Below are positions 1-12,233 of a stretch of 64,000 nt of DNA, piece by piece. The translations under genes and the position numbers were made by a program. Each line of letters starts with the position of its first letter. Within the stretch, counting starts at the first letter, position 1. The notes beneath the pieces were generated by a model. It saw nothing but the letters and a program-made list of their open reading frames with translations. It did not search any database and was not told the origin of the DNA. Source of the DNA: Microbulbifer agarilyticus S89 (GTDB taxonomy: Bacteria > Pseudomonadota > Gammaproteobacteria > Pseudomonadales > Cellvibrionaceae); NCBI RefSeq assembly GCF_000220505.1, contig NZ_AFPJ01000012.1:1-64000 (forward strand), written 5' to 3'.

Positions 1-17
1 TCGCGGGCTTTTTTTGT
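1..17 (+). terminator. Right half of a terminator cut by the window edge
   Basis: The window opens with a G+C-rich stretch followed by a run of seven T (about 9-15). This looks like the 3' half of a plus-strand rho-independent terminator whose other arm lies outside the window. It could equally serve the minus-strand gene that ends at 36, in which case it is a shared bidirectional hairpin. Confidence 0.35.
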
Positions 18-35
18 TATTGGGAAACCAATTTT

Positions 36-1508
36 TCAGTGGCCACTCTCGAGTAATTTCTGCGCTCTGGCGCGCAAGTCTTGTGAGTGGCTCCAAGCCA
101 CCACGCGTTCCAGATACTCGCGGGCCAGCGCAGTTTCACCCAGATGCGCCAGGTAAAAACCGATCGCTGCATTCAGGTTCAAATGATTGGGCTGCTGGTG
201 ATGGGCACTCAGCATAATTTGTAACGCCGATTCGCTCTCGCCCTTTAGCTGATACAGCACCCACAGCGTACGGTAACTAGGCAAGTAATTAGGCCCGGCT
301 TCTACGGCGAGCTTGCCGTACTTTTCTGCCTGCTGGTAATCGTCTTCATGCCACTTGCGGGTTTTGCTGAGTGCTTGCAAGCGCAGTAGATAATAACGGG
401 AAAGATTTGCCGCGGTGAGGTGGCTGACAAGGCCGAAATCACCGATGTCCTGCAGCATTTTCTCGCCGAATTTAAAGTCGCCTTTCTCAGCCTCGATTAC
501 CGCCATCGCCGTGAGGTTCTCCGGCCAACCGAGGCTTTGCTCCTCACTTTGCTGCAAATACTCCATTGCCAGTGAGGACTTTTGCAAATCCAGCGCCTGG
601 TTCGCCAAAAGGAACAGGTGTTCATTTTCGTTTAGCGCGCGGCGGGGGATGGAGTAGGAATATTCCGGTATAGCTAAGCTATGGCGATGAATATCGTCGC
701 GCATATAGGCGAGTATTTCCCGCTGTACTTCTGCCATTGGCTTGCCAAAATACTCGGCAAAGCTGGCAACCGGATCTTCACCGGCGGCGACAGCACGCAG
801 GTAACTTTCGGTAGCCGTGCGATAGTCCGGGTGGCCGACATTGTGGCCCAGTTGCAGGTAATGGGTCAGTAACCAGGCACTGGCATAGTAGTTATTCCAG
901 TAGCGGCTGTTGTCATGACCACTTGCTGCCGCGAGTGATGGTGGCGATAGCAGCTGTTCAATCGTTAGTGGTGCGTCTTTGGCCCAGGCACTTAATCGCC
1001 ATTCTGGCAGGCCGCCCACCAGGACATGGTTTTTGCGCAATTCCGCACTCGCCAACAGTTCGGCAAAACCTTCCGCGTACCAGCGCGGGTAGGTCATGGC
1101 GCTGTGTTCGCGCATCAGATGATGTACGTATTCATGGAAGATCAATCCGGAACCGGCAATTCCGTGGTCACCGTCGCGGGAAAAGATTACCGGGCCCTGC
1201 CAGGTCTCCCGGTAAAACCCGGCAATTTTCTGATCGCCAGAGAACTTCACAAAGTCTGTGGAATTTCGGAAATGGAATACCCGCAGCTTTGCGTTTTCAG
1301 GAACTTCCTCAAGGCCAGTAAAGGAGAGGGCGGTGCGGCGGAACCGCTCCAGATCGCGCATCAAGGTGTTGACACGCTGCTCAGAAACATCGGAATACAC
1401 GGTGAAGTTTTCCGACTGGTATTCATACCAGTCGGCAGCAGCAATGCGCACGCTGAACGACAATAAAATTACCGGAAGAAAAAACCACAGGCATCGTGTC
1501 ACAGACAT
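36..1508 (-). CDS. Secreted HExxH metallopeptidase-like protein with TPR-type C-terminus
   Basis: 490 aa. Residues 1-25 form a typical signal peptide (hydrophobic FFLPVILLSFSV, likely cleavage after AAA), so the protein should be exported. Around residues 125-135 is HEYVHHLM, a gluzincin-type HExxH zinc motif, followed by YAEGFAE, which fits the distal glutamate. This is the layout of the peptidase MA-like/DUF1570 group. The C-terminal half (about 300-490) is helical with repeated A/L/Y spacing typical of TPR repeats. The start ATG has GGGGGAG just upstream. It lies 49 bp downstream of the patatin gene in the same direction and may be co-transcribed with it. The substrate is unknown. The peptidase assignment rests on the motif alone. 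Confidence 0.7.
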   Translation of the reverse strand: MSVTRCLWFFLPVILLSFSVRIAAADWYEYQSENFTVYSDVSEQRVNTLMRDLERFRRTALSFTGLEEVPENAKLRVFHFRNSTDFVKFSGDQKIAGFYRETWQGPVIFSRDGDHGIAGSGLIFHEYVHHLMREHSAMTYPRWYAEGFAELLASAELRKNHVLVGGLPEWRLSAWAKDAPLTIEQLLSPPSLAAASGHDNSRYWNNYYASAWLLTHYLQLGHNVGHPDYRTATESYLRAVAAGEDPVASFAEYFGKPMAEVQREILAYMRDDIHRHSLAIPEYSYSIPRRALNENEHLFLLANQALDLQKSSLAMEYLQQSEEQSLGWPENLTAMAVIEAEKGDFKFGEKMLQDIGDFGLVSHLTAANLSRYYLLRLQALSKTRKWHEDDYQQAEKYGKLAVEAGPNYLPSYRTLWVLYQLKGESESALQIMLSAHHQQPNHLNLNAAIGFYLAHLGETALAREYLERVVAWSHSQDLRARAQKLLESGH

Positions 1509-1557
1509 CTACTCCCCCGCGTACACGCGGTTTTACCGGATAGGGTGCGACTATGAA

Positions 1558-2583
1558 TTACTCAGCATCCTGGCGCAGCGTGTCTTCTATCCAGCTGCGC
1601 AGGCGCACGACTTCTTTTTCGCCCAGTTCAATCGCCTCGCCGGCGCGCGCATACTCATTGCCACCAATCGCGCCGACCTTAGGCCGGATGAGCACATCGG
1701 GCGGAGCGCCCATCATGCGGGTGCGCTTGTGCCGGCGCTCGAGAATTTCCATCGCACGTCGCATAGTATCGAACATCCCCGGCGGGCTCGCCTTGGTCTC
1801 GCGACTGCCACGCAAATGGTTCAACTGTTCGCGGCCCTGTTCCACCAGTCGTGACAATCCCTCGCCAAAGCGGCGTTCTTGATCATTACTGCCAGACTCA
1901 AGCTGCTCCATTTCCTCGCTTTCGGCCTCGAGTAACGGAGTATCCGCAACCTGGGATGCGGCACTAATAACGCTGCGCACTTCGCCGTGCTCGCGATCCA
2001 ACAACGGTGCAGCATCTTCGGTGACGTCGATGGCAATAACCGTGGTTGCACCCATGGCGCGACACACATCGACCGGTACGGGATTGGACACGGCACCATC
2101 CACCAGCCAACGCCCGGAAAGGTCTTTCGCGGACAGCAGTCCGGGAATCGAGCAGGAGGCGCTTACTGCTTCCTGCAGGTTACCCTGTTGCAGCCAGATT
2201 TCCTGACCGCTGTGCAGGTCGGTGGCAATGGCGGTGAAGGGTACCGGCAGATCCTCAATCTGCTTGTATTCCACCTCTTCGAAAAACGCCCGGAACGGCT
2301 TGATACCGCCGATCACCCCACCACTGAGGGTCCAGTTGATATCCAGCAGCGAGAGCACTTTCCAGTTGTCCAGTAGCCGCGCCCATTCTTCCAGTCGGTC
2401 GAGGTGGCCGGCAGAATAGGCGGCGCCAACAAACGCGCCCATGGAGGTGCCGGCAATCACGTGCGGATAGATACCCATTTCCTGCAATGCGCGCAGCACA
2501 CCGATATGGGCAAAGCCTTTGGCCGCGCCGCTGCCTAGGGCCAGGCCAATACGCGGTGCGCCGTTGTTCAGACCATTTACCAT
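1558..2583 (-). CDS. Patatin-like phospholipase, RssA/NTE type
   Basis: 341 aa, no signal peptide, so probably cytoplasmic or peripheral. It has the patatin fold markers in order: an oxyanion-hole glycine-rich loop near residue 17 (GSGAAKG), the nucleophile elbow GTSMG around 45-49 (GxSxG with serine), and the catalytic aspartate in DGAVSNPVP around 165. This is the Ser-Asp dyad of bacterial patatin-like lipases that hydrolyse lysophospholipids or fatty-acyl esters. A 60-70 residue acidic/charged stretch follows the catalytic core, and the C-terminus is helical. The family resembles E. coli RssA by length and motif spacing, but the true substrate cannot be read from sequence. Confidence 0.8.
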   Translation of the reverse strand: MVNGLNNGAPRIGLALGSGAAKGFAHIGVLRALQEMGIYPHVIAGTSMGAFVGAAYSAGHLDRLEEWARLLDNWKVLSLLDINWTLSGGVIGGIKPFRAFFEEVEYKQIEDLPVPFTAIATDLHSGQEIWLQQGNLQEAVSASCSIPGLLSAKDLSGRWLVDGAVSNPVPVDVCRAMGATTVIAIDVTEDAAPLLDREHGEVRSVISAASQVADTPLLEAESEEMEQLESGSNDQERRFGEGLSRLVEQGREQLNHLRGSRETKASPPGMFDTMRRAMEILERRHKRTRMMGAPPDVLIRPKVGAIGGNEYARAGEAIELGEKEVVRLRSWIEDTLRQDAE

Positions 2584-2654
2584 GTGGATTCCAATGCCGA
2601 TGGTTCAGTAAATAAATAATGACGCGGCTTGTGCGGGATTAAAATGACAAGCAC

Positions 2655-2680
2655 AAAAAAAGCAGCCGAAGCTGCTTTTT
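2655..2680 (-). terminator. Terminator of the atp operon
   Basis: A 5'-AGCAGC-cgaa-GCTGCT hairpin is flanked by a run of seven A on one side and five T on the other, so it works on both strands. It lies 28 bases past the atpC stop and closes the ATP synthase transcript. Confidence 0.85.
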
Positions 2681-2708
2681 CAGACCTGCTGTGGGAAGCA
2701 GATACGCG

Positions 2709-3128
2709 TTACTTGCCGGCTGCCTTGCGGATCGCCTGCAGGGTGCGCAGACGGGCTTCGGCTTCGGCGAGTTGCGCGGAAACGCGGGCGTAGTCGATAT
2801 CCGCCGGGGCACTGCGCAGGGCGTGTTCCGCCTCTTCGCGTGCCTTTTTGGCTGCATCTTCGTCGATATCGCGCTCGGCGATGTCGGCCAGGATGGTTAC
2901 CATGTTCGGCTGGATTTCGGCATAGCCGCCGCTCAGGAACAGCACCTCTTCATCACCATTGTCTTTGATGATGCGTACCGGGCCGGGCTTGAGGTGGGTG
3001 AGCAGCTGCGCGTGACCGTAGGAGATACCGAGTTCCCCTTCGACGCCGCTGACAATCACCATCTTCACCAGACCCGAGAAGAGGGATTCCTCTGCGCTAA
3101 CAATGTCGCAATGTACAGTCATAGCCAT
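2709..3128 (-). CDS. atpC: ATP synthase F1 epsilon subunit
   Basis: 139 aa, the normal length for AtpC. The N-terminal beta-sandwich (MTVHCDIVSAEESLFSG, GELGISYGHAQLLTHLKPG) and the helical C-terminal hairpin (AKKAREEAEHAL...) are both complete. The subunit sits on the central stalk with gamma, couples rotation to catalysis, and in many bacteria its C-terminal helices inhibit ATP hydrolysis. I chose the ATG at 3128 because GAGG lies seven bases upstream. An in-frame ATG two codons later (3122) is a weaker choice. It is the last gene of the operon and is separated from atpD by a perfect 11-bp stem-loop. Confidence 0.96.
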   Translation of the reverse strand: MAMTVHCDIVSAEESLFSGLVKMVIVSGVEGELGISYGHAQLLTHLKPGPVRIIKDNGDEEVLFLSGGYAEIQPNMVTILADIAERDIDEDAAKKAREEAEHALRSAPADIDYARVSAQLAEAEARLRTLQAIRKAAGK

Positions 3129-3158
3129 AAGGCTACCTCATTCTCAGCTGTTTGCCTT

Positions 3159-3186
3159 GTAAGGCCCGGCAAAAACCGGGCCTTAC
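3159..3186 (-). other. Intercistronic hairpin between atpD and atpC
   Basis: GTAAGGCCCGG and its exact complement CCGGGCCTTAC enclose a six-base loop (CAAAAA). No T-run follows on the minus strand, so this is not an obvious terminator. It may set mRNA stability or the lower yield of epsilon compared with beta. Confidence 0.7.
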
Positions 3187-3195
3187 GCGCGTGCC

Positions 3196-5492
<2,297 letters not shown>

Positions 5493-5519
5493 AGTGCTTT
5501 ACCTTGTTCGCTCGCGTTG

Positions 5520-5552
5520 TTTCGCCCTGTACTCAGAGAGTGCAGGGCGAAA
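5520..5552 (-). other. Intercistronic hairpin between atpA and atpG
   Basis: TTTCGCCCTG (5520-5529) pairs perfectly with CAGGGCGAAA (5543-5552) around a 13-base loop. It ends six bases before the atpA stop codon and lacks a minus-strand T-run, so it is a processing/stability or attenuating structure rather than a clear terminator. Confidence 0.65.
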
Positions 5553-5557
5553 ACGGA

Positions 5558-7102
5558 TTACCAGCTACCGGTAGCGACGAATTTTTCGATCGCGGCCTTG
5601 AAGGCAGCGTCGATTTCGCCGTTGTAGTCACCGGTGCTGTTCACTTTTTCCATCAGCTCTGCGTGTTCGCTGTTCATGTAAGCGAGCAGGGCGGATTCAA
5701 AGTCCAGCACTTTGTTGACTTCTACGTCGTTCAGGAAGCCTTTGTCGGCAGCGTAAACAGAAACCGCCATGTCCGCGATGGACATCGGGGAGTACTGCTT
5801 CTGCTTCATCAGTTCGGTAACGCGCTCACCGTGGTCCAGCTGGGCCTTGGTGGCTTCGTCCAGGTCAGAAGCGAACTGGGAGAAGGCCGCGAGTTCGCGG
5901 TACTGTGCCAGTGCGGTACGAATACCACCGGAAAGCTTCTTGATCACCTTGGTCTGTGCGGAACCACCAACACGGGATACGGAGATACCCGGGTTGATCG
6001 CCGGACGTACACCGGAGTTGAACAGGTCGGTTTCCAGGAAGATCTGACCGTCGGTAATGGAGATTACGTTGGTCGGTACGAATGCAGAAACGTCACCCGC
6101 CTGGGTTTCAATGATTGGCAGCGCGGTCAGGGAGCCGGTTTTGCCTTTCACTTCACCGTTGGTGAACTTTTCTACGTACTCAGCGTTTACGCGAGCAGCG
6201 CGCTCCAGCAGTCGGGAGTGCAAGTAGAAAACGTCACCCGGGTATGCTTCACGGCCCGGAGGACGCTTCAGCAGCAGGGAGATCTGACGGTAGGCCCAGG
6301 CCTGCTTGGTCAGGTCATCGTAAATGATCAGGGCGTCTTCACCGCGGTCGCGGAAGTACTCACCCATGGTGCAGCCAACGTATGGAGCCAGGAACTGCAT
6401 CGCGGCCGGATCGGCGGCGCCGGCGGCAACTACGATGGTGTGGTCCATTGCGCCGTGCTCTTCGAGCTTGCGCACAACGTTCGCAATAGAGGACTGCTTC
6501 TGGCCTACGGCAACGTAGATACACTTAATGCCGGTGCCTTTCTGGTTGATGATCGCATCGATCGCAACCGCAGTTTTACCGATCTGACGGTCGCCAATGA
6601 TCAGCTCACGCTGGCCACGACCGATCGGGATCATGGTGTCTACCGCTTTCAGACCGGTCTGTACCGGCTGGTCAACGGACTGACGGGCAATTACGCCAGG
6701 TGCAACTTTTTCAACAGCGTCGGTCAGCTTGTTGTTCAGCGGACCTTTACCGTCGATCGGGTTACCCAGGGCGTCAACCACACGACCCAGCAGCTCCGGA
6801 CCAACCGGGGCTTCCAGGATGCGGCCAGTACAACGACACTTCTGACCTTCTGCCAGAGACTTGTAGTCGCCCAGTACGATGGCACCAACGGAGTCGCGCT
6901 CCAGGTTCAGTGCCATACCGGTAACACCGCCTTCGAACTCGATCATCTCACCGTACATCACGTCGGCCAGGCCGTGGATGCGGATGATACCGTCGGATAC
7001 GGAAACAATTGTGCCCTCATTCTGGGCTTCGGTGCTCACATCGAGATTGTCGATGCGGCTCTTGATAATTTCACTGATCTCAGAGGGATTCAGTTGCTGC
7101 AT
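5558..7102 (-). CDS. atpA: ATP synthase F1 alpha subunit
   Basis: 514 aa, expected length. The Walker A loop GDRQIGKT is at about residues 169-176, with the arginine-finger region ([12 protein letters not shown]) near 370. Alpha contributes the non-catalytic nucleotide sites and the arginine finger to the beta catalytic sites. The start ATG begins [17 protein letters not shown], the usual N-terminus that contacts delta. A long open frame on the opposite strand is only a codon-bias shadow. It follows atpH after 47 bases containing another hairpin. Confidence 0.98.
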   Translation of the reverse strand: MQQLNPSEISEIIKSRIDNLDVSTEAQNEGTIVSVSDGIIRIHGLADVMYGEMIEFEGGVTGMALNLERDSVGAIVLGDYKSLAEGQKCRCTGRILEAPVGPELLGRVVDALGNPIDGKGPLNNKLTDAVEKVAPGVIARQSVDQPVQTGLKAVDTMIPIGRGQRELIIGDRQIGKTAVAIDAIINQKGTGIKCIYVAVGQKQSSIANVVRKLEEHGAMDHTIVVAAGAADPAAMQFLAPYVGCTMGEYFRDRGEDALIIYDDLTKQAWAYRQISLLLKRPPGREAYPGDVFYLHSRLLERAARVNAEYVEKFTNGEVKGKTGSLTALPIIETQAGDVSAFVPTNVISITDGQIFLETDLFNSGVRPAINPGISVSRVGGSAQTKVIKKLSGGIRTALAQYRELAAFSQFASDLDEATKAQLDHGERVTELMKQKQYSPMSIADMAVSVYAADKGFLNDVEVNKVLDFESALLAYMNSEHAELMEKVNSTGDYNGEIDAAFKAAIEKFVATGSW

Positions 7103-7116
7103 GCTCTGTTCCTCGA

Positions 7117-7143
7117 TTCCCCGGCGGGGCTGCCCGCCGGGAA
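7117..7143 (-). other. Intercistronic hairpin between atpH and atpA
   Basis: TTCCCCGGCGGG pairs with CCCGCCGGGAA (one bulged C) around a short loop, giving a very G+C-rich stem between the atpH stop and the atpA start. No T-run follows. Confidence 0.65.
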
Positions 7144-7149
7144 GGTAAT

Positions 7150-7683
7150 TTAGGAGTTCATCGCCTCGGCGAGTTTGGCCAGTCGGCCGCGCACGGTGCC
7201 ATCAATCACCGTGTCACCAGCGCGAATAATCGCGCCGCCCAGCAGGCTTTCGTCGACCGCGCTGTGCAGGTGCACCTCGCGGGCAAACTTCTTGCTGAGT
7301 GCCTGGGTGAGGCGCTGGGACTGTTCGTCGCTGAGCGGGCGGGCAGAGATAACTTCCACTTCGAGAGTGGCTTCTGCCTGGGCCTTCAGGTCTTCGAACA
7401 GTTCGGAAATTTCCGGCAGCAGCGGCAGGCGGTGGTTTTCCGCCAGCAGCTTGATGAAGTTCTGCATGGACGGGTCGAAATCGCCACATACAGACAGGAA
7501 TTTTTCCGCGCGCACTTCACTGGTCAGCTGCGGGTTATCCAGCAGCTCGCCAACTTTTTCGTTCTGGCTGACCGCCGCTGCGGTTACCAACGCCGCGCTC
7601 CAACCACTGAGGTCGGAGGCTTGCTGGGCGTGGGCAAATGCCGCTTTTGCGTAAGGCCGGGCCAGAGTGCTGAGTTCCGCCAT
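7150..7683 (-). CDS. atpH: ATP synthase F1 delta subunit (OSCP)
   Basis: 177 aa, normal size. The N-terminal six-helix domain ([18 protein letters not shown]) and the C-terminal segment with the conserved [20 protein letters not shown] are complete. Delta caps the top of F1 and binds the b-subunit stator. It starts with ATG 11 bases after the atpF stop, so the two are translationally close. Confidence 0.97.
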   Translation of the reverse strand: MAELSTLARPYAKAAFAHAQQASDLSGWSAALVTAAAVSQNEKVGELLDNPQLTSEVRAEKFLSVCGDFDPSMQNFIKLLAENHRLPLLPEISELFEDLKAQAEATLEVEVISARPLSDEQSQRLTQALSKKFAREVHLHSAVDESLLGGAIIRAGDTVIDGTVRGRLAKLAEAMNS

Positions 7684-7694
7684 GGGTTCCTCGC

Positions 7695-8165
7695 TTACAG
7701 CTCGGCTGCCAGTTTCTCAATCATGTCATCGTGTGCCTTGGCATCGATGTTGATTGAGAGGATTTTTTCTGCGCCGGCAACAGACAGGGCAGCAACACGG
7801 GTGCGAAGTTGTTCTTTCGCTCGGTTTACTTCCTGTTCGATTTCCGCCTGTGCGGCAGCTTTCAGGCGATCGCCTTCGCTGCGCGCAGCCTCTTTGGCTT
7901 CATCAACGATTTGGTTGGCGCGCTTGTTGGCACCATCGATGATTTCTGCCGCTTGGGCTTTGGCTTCTTTCAGTTGCTCGGCCGCTTTGCGCTGAGCCAG
8001 TTCAAGATCTTTTTCTGCGCGCTCGGCTTCTTGCAGACCAGTGGCAATTTTTTGCTCACGTTCCTGCATAACACCCAGCAGGGCCGGCCAGACGTACTTC
8101 CAGCAGAACCATACAAAGGCGAAAAAGGTGATCGACTGGCCGATCAGAGTCAGGTTGATATTCAC
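7695..8165 (-). CDS. atpF: ATP synthase Fo b subunit (stator)
   Basis: 156 aa. One N-terminal membrane helix (residues about 5-27, [18 protein letters not shown]) is followed by a long charged coiled coil rich in A, E, K and Q, as in all b subunits. It forms the dimeric peripheral stalk linking the a subunit to delta. The start is GTG (NINLTLIG follows), with AGAGG six bases upstream. ATG is not available in frame there. Confidence 0.96.
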   Translation of the reverse strand: MNINLTLIGQSITFFAFVWFCWKYVWPALLGVMQEREQKIATGLQEAERAEKDLELAQRKAAEQLKEAKAQAAEIIDGANKRANQIVDEAKEAARSEGDRLKAAAQAEIEQEVNRAKEQLRTRVAALSVAGAEKILSINIDAKAHDDMIEKLAAEL

Positions 8166-8220
8166 ACCGACACCTCTTGCTCTTTCAAAAATGGGTTAAA
8201 GGGCAATTGGAACGATGGGA

Positions 8221-8544
<324 letters not shown>

Positions 8545-8553
8545 TTACAGCTG

Positions 8554-9509
<956 letters not shown>

Positions 9510-9620
9510 TCAACACGTTTTAAGATGAAAAATCTGTTTCGTGGAACCCCGAACCTGCGCGGCCTTGGTTTTCGGCCCTGAACAAAAGCGCAGTCACTCT
9601 TCGAGGCTCCCCGCCCCCCG

Positions 9621-10013
9621 CTAACCTTTGGTATGCAGGCGGGCTACGAGAATCCATTGCAAAATCACGCACAAGCCGTAACTGATAAACAGCACTGCGG
9701 GGTTCAGCGTTTTGACGCTGGCAAACACCAGCGCAAACCCCACCAGGGTCATTACGAACTTGCCGGTTTCGGCGCGGTAGAAACTTCCCACCGCGCGCTG
9801 GCTGGCGCGCGCTCCGCGAATCTTGCCGCGGTTCGGCCCTAACAGCTCAAAGGCACGCAAACCAAAATACAGATTGGGCACCACACACAGGGCGCCGCCA
9901 AGCAGGGCGGAAAGGGCGATGACACGTCCCAGCGTGAATTCGAGCGCCACTACAGCCAGCAAAACAACCGCTAGCTGGATCAGCGAAATCTGTACAACTG
10001 GGGGATTACGCAT
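9621..10013 (-). CDS. atpI: ATP synthase protein I (c-ring assembly factor)
   Basis: 130 aa with four hydrophobic segments (VVQISLIQLAVVLLAVVALEF, VIALSALLGGALCVVP, VMTLVGFALVFASV, LFISYGLCVILQWIL). AtpI helps assemble the c-ring and is the usual first gene of the operon. An upstream TTG (10103) could add 30 residues, but the ATG at 10013 begins MRNPPVVQISLIQ and matches the normal AtpI length. No strong ribosome site is seen for either start. PNLYFGLRAF is the typical AtpI motif. Confidence 0.85.
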   Translation of the reverse strand: MRNPPVVQISLIQLAVVLLAVVALEFTLGRVIALSALLGGALCVVPNLYFGLRAFELLGPNRGKIRGARASQRAVGSFYRAETGKFVMTLVGFALVFASVKTLNPAVLFISYGLCVILQWILVARLHTKG

Positions 10014-10156
10014 AGGCGGGAACAGGCCGGCCAAATTTTCTTTTCCGCCCAAAATTTGGGCGTGCGAATTATGTCGGAACGAGGCTGCCGATTCAACTAG
10101 CAAATCTCGTCAGATGGTATGACTTTCGCGGTCGTTTACCACCTGTTTCGGTGATA

Positions 10157-10168
10157 GTAAGTACTTAC
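10157..10168. promoter_or_regulatory. Perfect 12-bp palindrome upstream of atpI
   Basis: GTAAGTACTTAC is fully self-complementary and sits in the 290-bp gap between atpI and parB. It could be an operator for the atp operon. I do not recognise the regulator. A second near-palindrome, CGCCCAAAATTTGGGCG, lies at 10046-10062 closer to atpI. Confidence 0.4.
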
Positions 10169-10215
10169 ATATCGAGGGGTTATTTGGCAGCAGAGGTGCC
10201 AGCGAACAGAGAAGT

Positions 10216-10252
10216 ATGCGCCAAAACACCGCACTGGTTTGGCGCATTTTTT
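10216..10252 (+). terminator. Plus-strand terminator facing the parB 3' end
   Basis: TGCGCCAAA and TTTGGCGCA form a stem followed by six T on the plus strand. All nearby genes run on the minus strand, so this terminator points against them and has no obvious plus-strand gene upstream. It may end a small RNA starting between about 10060 and 10200, or block antisense transcription into parB. Confidence 0.65.
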
Positions 10253-10303
10253 ACAAAAACGTTGCAATAGTAACGTTTCCAGAGCATCTGGGCGGCAAGC
10301 AAA

Positions 10304-11212
10304 TCAGTCTTCGCTGTAGCCCAGGTGGGCCAAAATGCCGTCCAGCTCATCCAGGCTGGTGTACTTGAGTACCAGCTTGCCGGCACCTTTTTCGCCGTGA
10401 TCGATCGACACTGGAACACCAATTTTTTCTGCCAGCTTTTCACTCAGACGGCGAATATTGGGGTCCACCGGGGCTTTCTTCGGTTTCGGCTTGCCCGCCT
10501 GGGCCTGGACGTTGCGTACCAGCGCCTCGGTCTGGCGCACGGTCAAACCGCGGTCGACCACCTGGCGGGCAGTGGCTTTCTGGTCTTCACCGGCGAGGCC
10601 GAGCAGCGCCTTGGCGTGGCCGGTTTCGATATCGCCGCGCTCGAGGAAGGTGCGCACCTCGTCGGTGAGGCTCAACAGGCGCAGCAGGTTGGTCACTGCG
10701 GTGCGGGATTTACCCACGGCCTCGGCCACCTGCTGCTGGGTGAGCTCGAATTCATCCTGCAGGCGCTTGAGCGCCACCGCCTCTTCAACCGGGTTCAGGT
10801 CTTCGCGCTGGATATTCTCGATCAGCGCCATGGCGATAGCGGCTTCGTCGGCCACTTCGCGAACCAGGGCGGGGACTTTATCCAACTCGGCGAGCTGGGC
10901 CGCGCGCCAGCGGCGTTCACCGGCGATGATCTCGTATTTGCGCTCACCGACAGGGCGTACCACGATGGGCTGCATAATGCCCTGGGCGCGGATGGAGTCG
11001 GCCAGTTCTTGCAGGGACTCCTGCGGGAAGTCGCGGCGCGGCTGGTAGCGGCCGCGCTGTAGGAATTCGATGGGCAGCTCTTTGAGCTCTCCATCCACGC
11101 GCTCGGCAACATCGCCGTTGCGCTCGCCCGTGGCCACGGCAATGGCTTCGCTGGCATTGTTGCTGATCAGATGGGAAAGCCCTTTCCCGAGGCCCTTGCG
11201 TTTCGCGGCCAT
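10304..11212 (-). CDS. parB: Chromosome-partitioning protein ParB
   Basis: 302 aa. It begins KRKGLGKGLSHLI, the ParA-interacting N-terminal box. The CTP-binding ParB/Srx domain with [11 protein letters not shown] is at about residues 110-125, followed by the helix-turn-helix (QQQVAEAVGKSRTAVTNLLRLL) that reads parS, and a C-terminal dimerisation domain ending in LDELDGILAHLGY. ParB loads on parS and spreads as a CTP-dependent clamp. Its targets are visible in this window as two perfect parS sites in recF. The gene follows parA by 18 bases and closes the mnmG-rsmG-parA-parB cluster. Confidence 0.97.
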   Translation of the reverse strand: MAAKRKGLGKGLSHLISNNASEAIAVATGERNGDVAERVDGELKELPIEFLQRGRYQPRRDFPQESLQELADSIRAQGIMQPIVVRPVGERKYEIIAGERRWRAAQLAELDKVPALVREVADEAAIAMALIENIQREDLNPVEEAVALKRLQDEFELTQQQVAEAVGKSRTAVTNLLRLLSLTDEVRTFLERGDIETGHAKALLGLAGEDQKATARQVVDRGLTVRQTEALVRNVQAQAGKPKPKKAPVDPNIRRLSEKLAEKIGVPVSIDHGEKGAGKLVLKYTSLDELDGILAHLGYSED

Positions 11213-11230
11213 AGGTTTGTTACCTCAGTC

Positions 11231-12049
11231 TTAAACCGCTTCCGCTACCGGGCGTGGTCCACTGTTCTGGTTGCTATTCTGGTTTGCCGCAGTGTCGCGG
11301 CGGGTAATCTCGCCGGCGAGGGCGAGGTAGGCGATGGCGCCTTTGGAGCTGCGGTCATAGTCGAGCGCGGGCTTGCCAAAACTCGGGGCTTCTGCGAGAC
11401 GCACATTGCGCGGAATGCAGGTGCGGTACAGGCGCTCACCAAAGTATTCGCTCAACTGCTCAGAAACATCACTGGTCAGGCTATTGCGCGGGTCGTACAT
11501 GGTGCGCAGGATGCCCTCGATCTTCAGGTTCGGGTTCGCGGCCTGCTGGACCTGCGTAATGGTGTCAATCAGGGAGGACAGGCCTTCCAGCGCGTAGTAT
11601 TCGCACTGCATCGGAATCAATACGCCGCCGGCGGCGCACAGGGCGTTTACGGTAAGCATGTTCAGGGATGGCGGGCAGTCGATGATGATGTAGTCGTAGT
11701 CATCGGCGACCTGTTCCAGCGCCTGGCGCAGACGGGATTCGCGGCCGTCCATCTCCAGTAATTCCACTTCCGCCGCGGACAGGTCGATGTTCGCTGGCAT
11801 CAGGTCATAACCGCTGGCGGTTGGCACAATCGCTTTGCGCGGCGGCAGCAGGCTGGCCAGCACATCGTAGCTCGACAGCTGCAGCTCGCTTTTGTCGATG
11901 CCGCTGCCCATGGTGGCGTTGCCCTGGGGATCCAGGTCAATCAGCAACACCCGTCGCTTGTTGGCCACAAGCGATGCGGACAGGTTGACGCAGGTCGTGG
12001 TCTTGCCGACTCCGCCCTTCTGGTTGGCTACCGCAAAAATTTTGCTCAA
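11231..12049 (-). CDS. parA: Chromosome-partitioning ATPase ParA (Soj)
   Basis: 272 aa from a TTG start at 12049. The frame stays open upstream to 12250, but that extension overlaps rsmG and has no ParA character. The TTG begins SKIFAVANQKGGVGKTTT, which is the exact ParA N-terminus with the deviant Walker A KGGVGKTT, and AGGA lies upstream. The switch region IDLDPQGNATMGSG and the IIIDCPPSLNML motif follow. ParA binds DNA nonspecifically as an ATP dimer and moves ParB-parS complexes. It is co-transcribed with parB. Confidence 0.95.
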   Translation of the reverse strand: MSKIFAVANQKGGVGKTTTCVNLSASLVANKRRVLLIDLDPQGNATMGSGIDKSELQLSSYDVLASLLPPRKAIVPTASGYDLMPANIDLSAAEVELLEMDGRESRLRQALEQVADDYDYIIIDCPPSLNMLTVNALCAAGGVLIPMQCEYYALEGLSSLIDTITQVQQAANPNLKIEGILRTMYDPRNSLTSDVSEQLSEYFGERLYRTCIPRNVRLAEAPSFGKPALDYDRSSKGAIAYLALAGEITRRDTAANQNSNQNSGPRPVAEAV

Positions 12050-12233
12050 GGTTCTGGTCCTGTTGGTCCCGTTGGCACAGTTCCTGTGGCGTCCCGGGCT
12101 CGCCGCTAGGCCGGTTTGACCGGGAGGCGCGGCAGCAAAAGCACACCCGCGAACATCAGCCCGGTGCACTGGTATTGATCTCAGTTGTTTTTGTTCCACC
12201 CCGGCATTGGAGCGGATTGCCAGAGCTGGCGGT

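Noticed and set aside
5504-7153. 549-aa plus-strand open frame across atpA
   Set aside because: It is the codon-bias shadow of atpA on the other strand; it has no family features and overlaps the conserved gene entirely.
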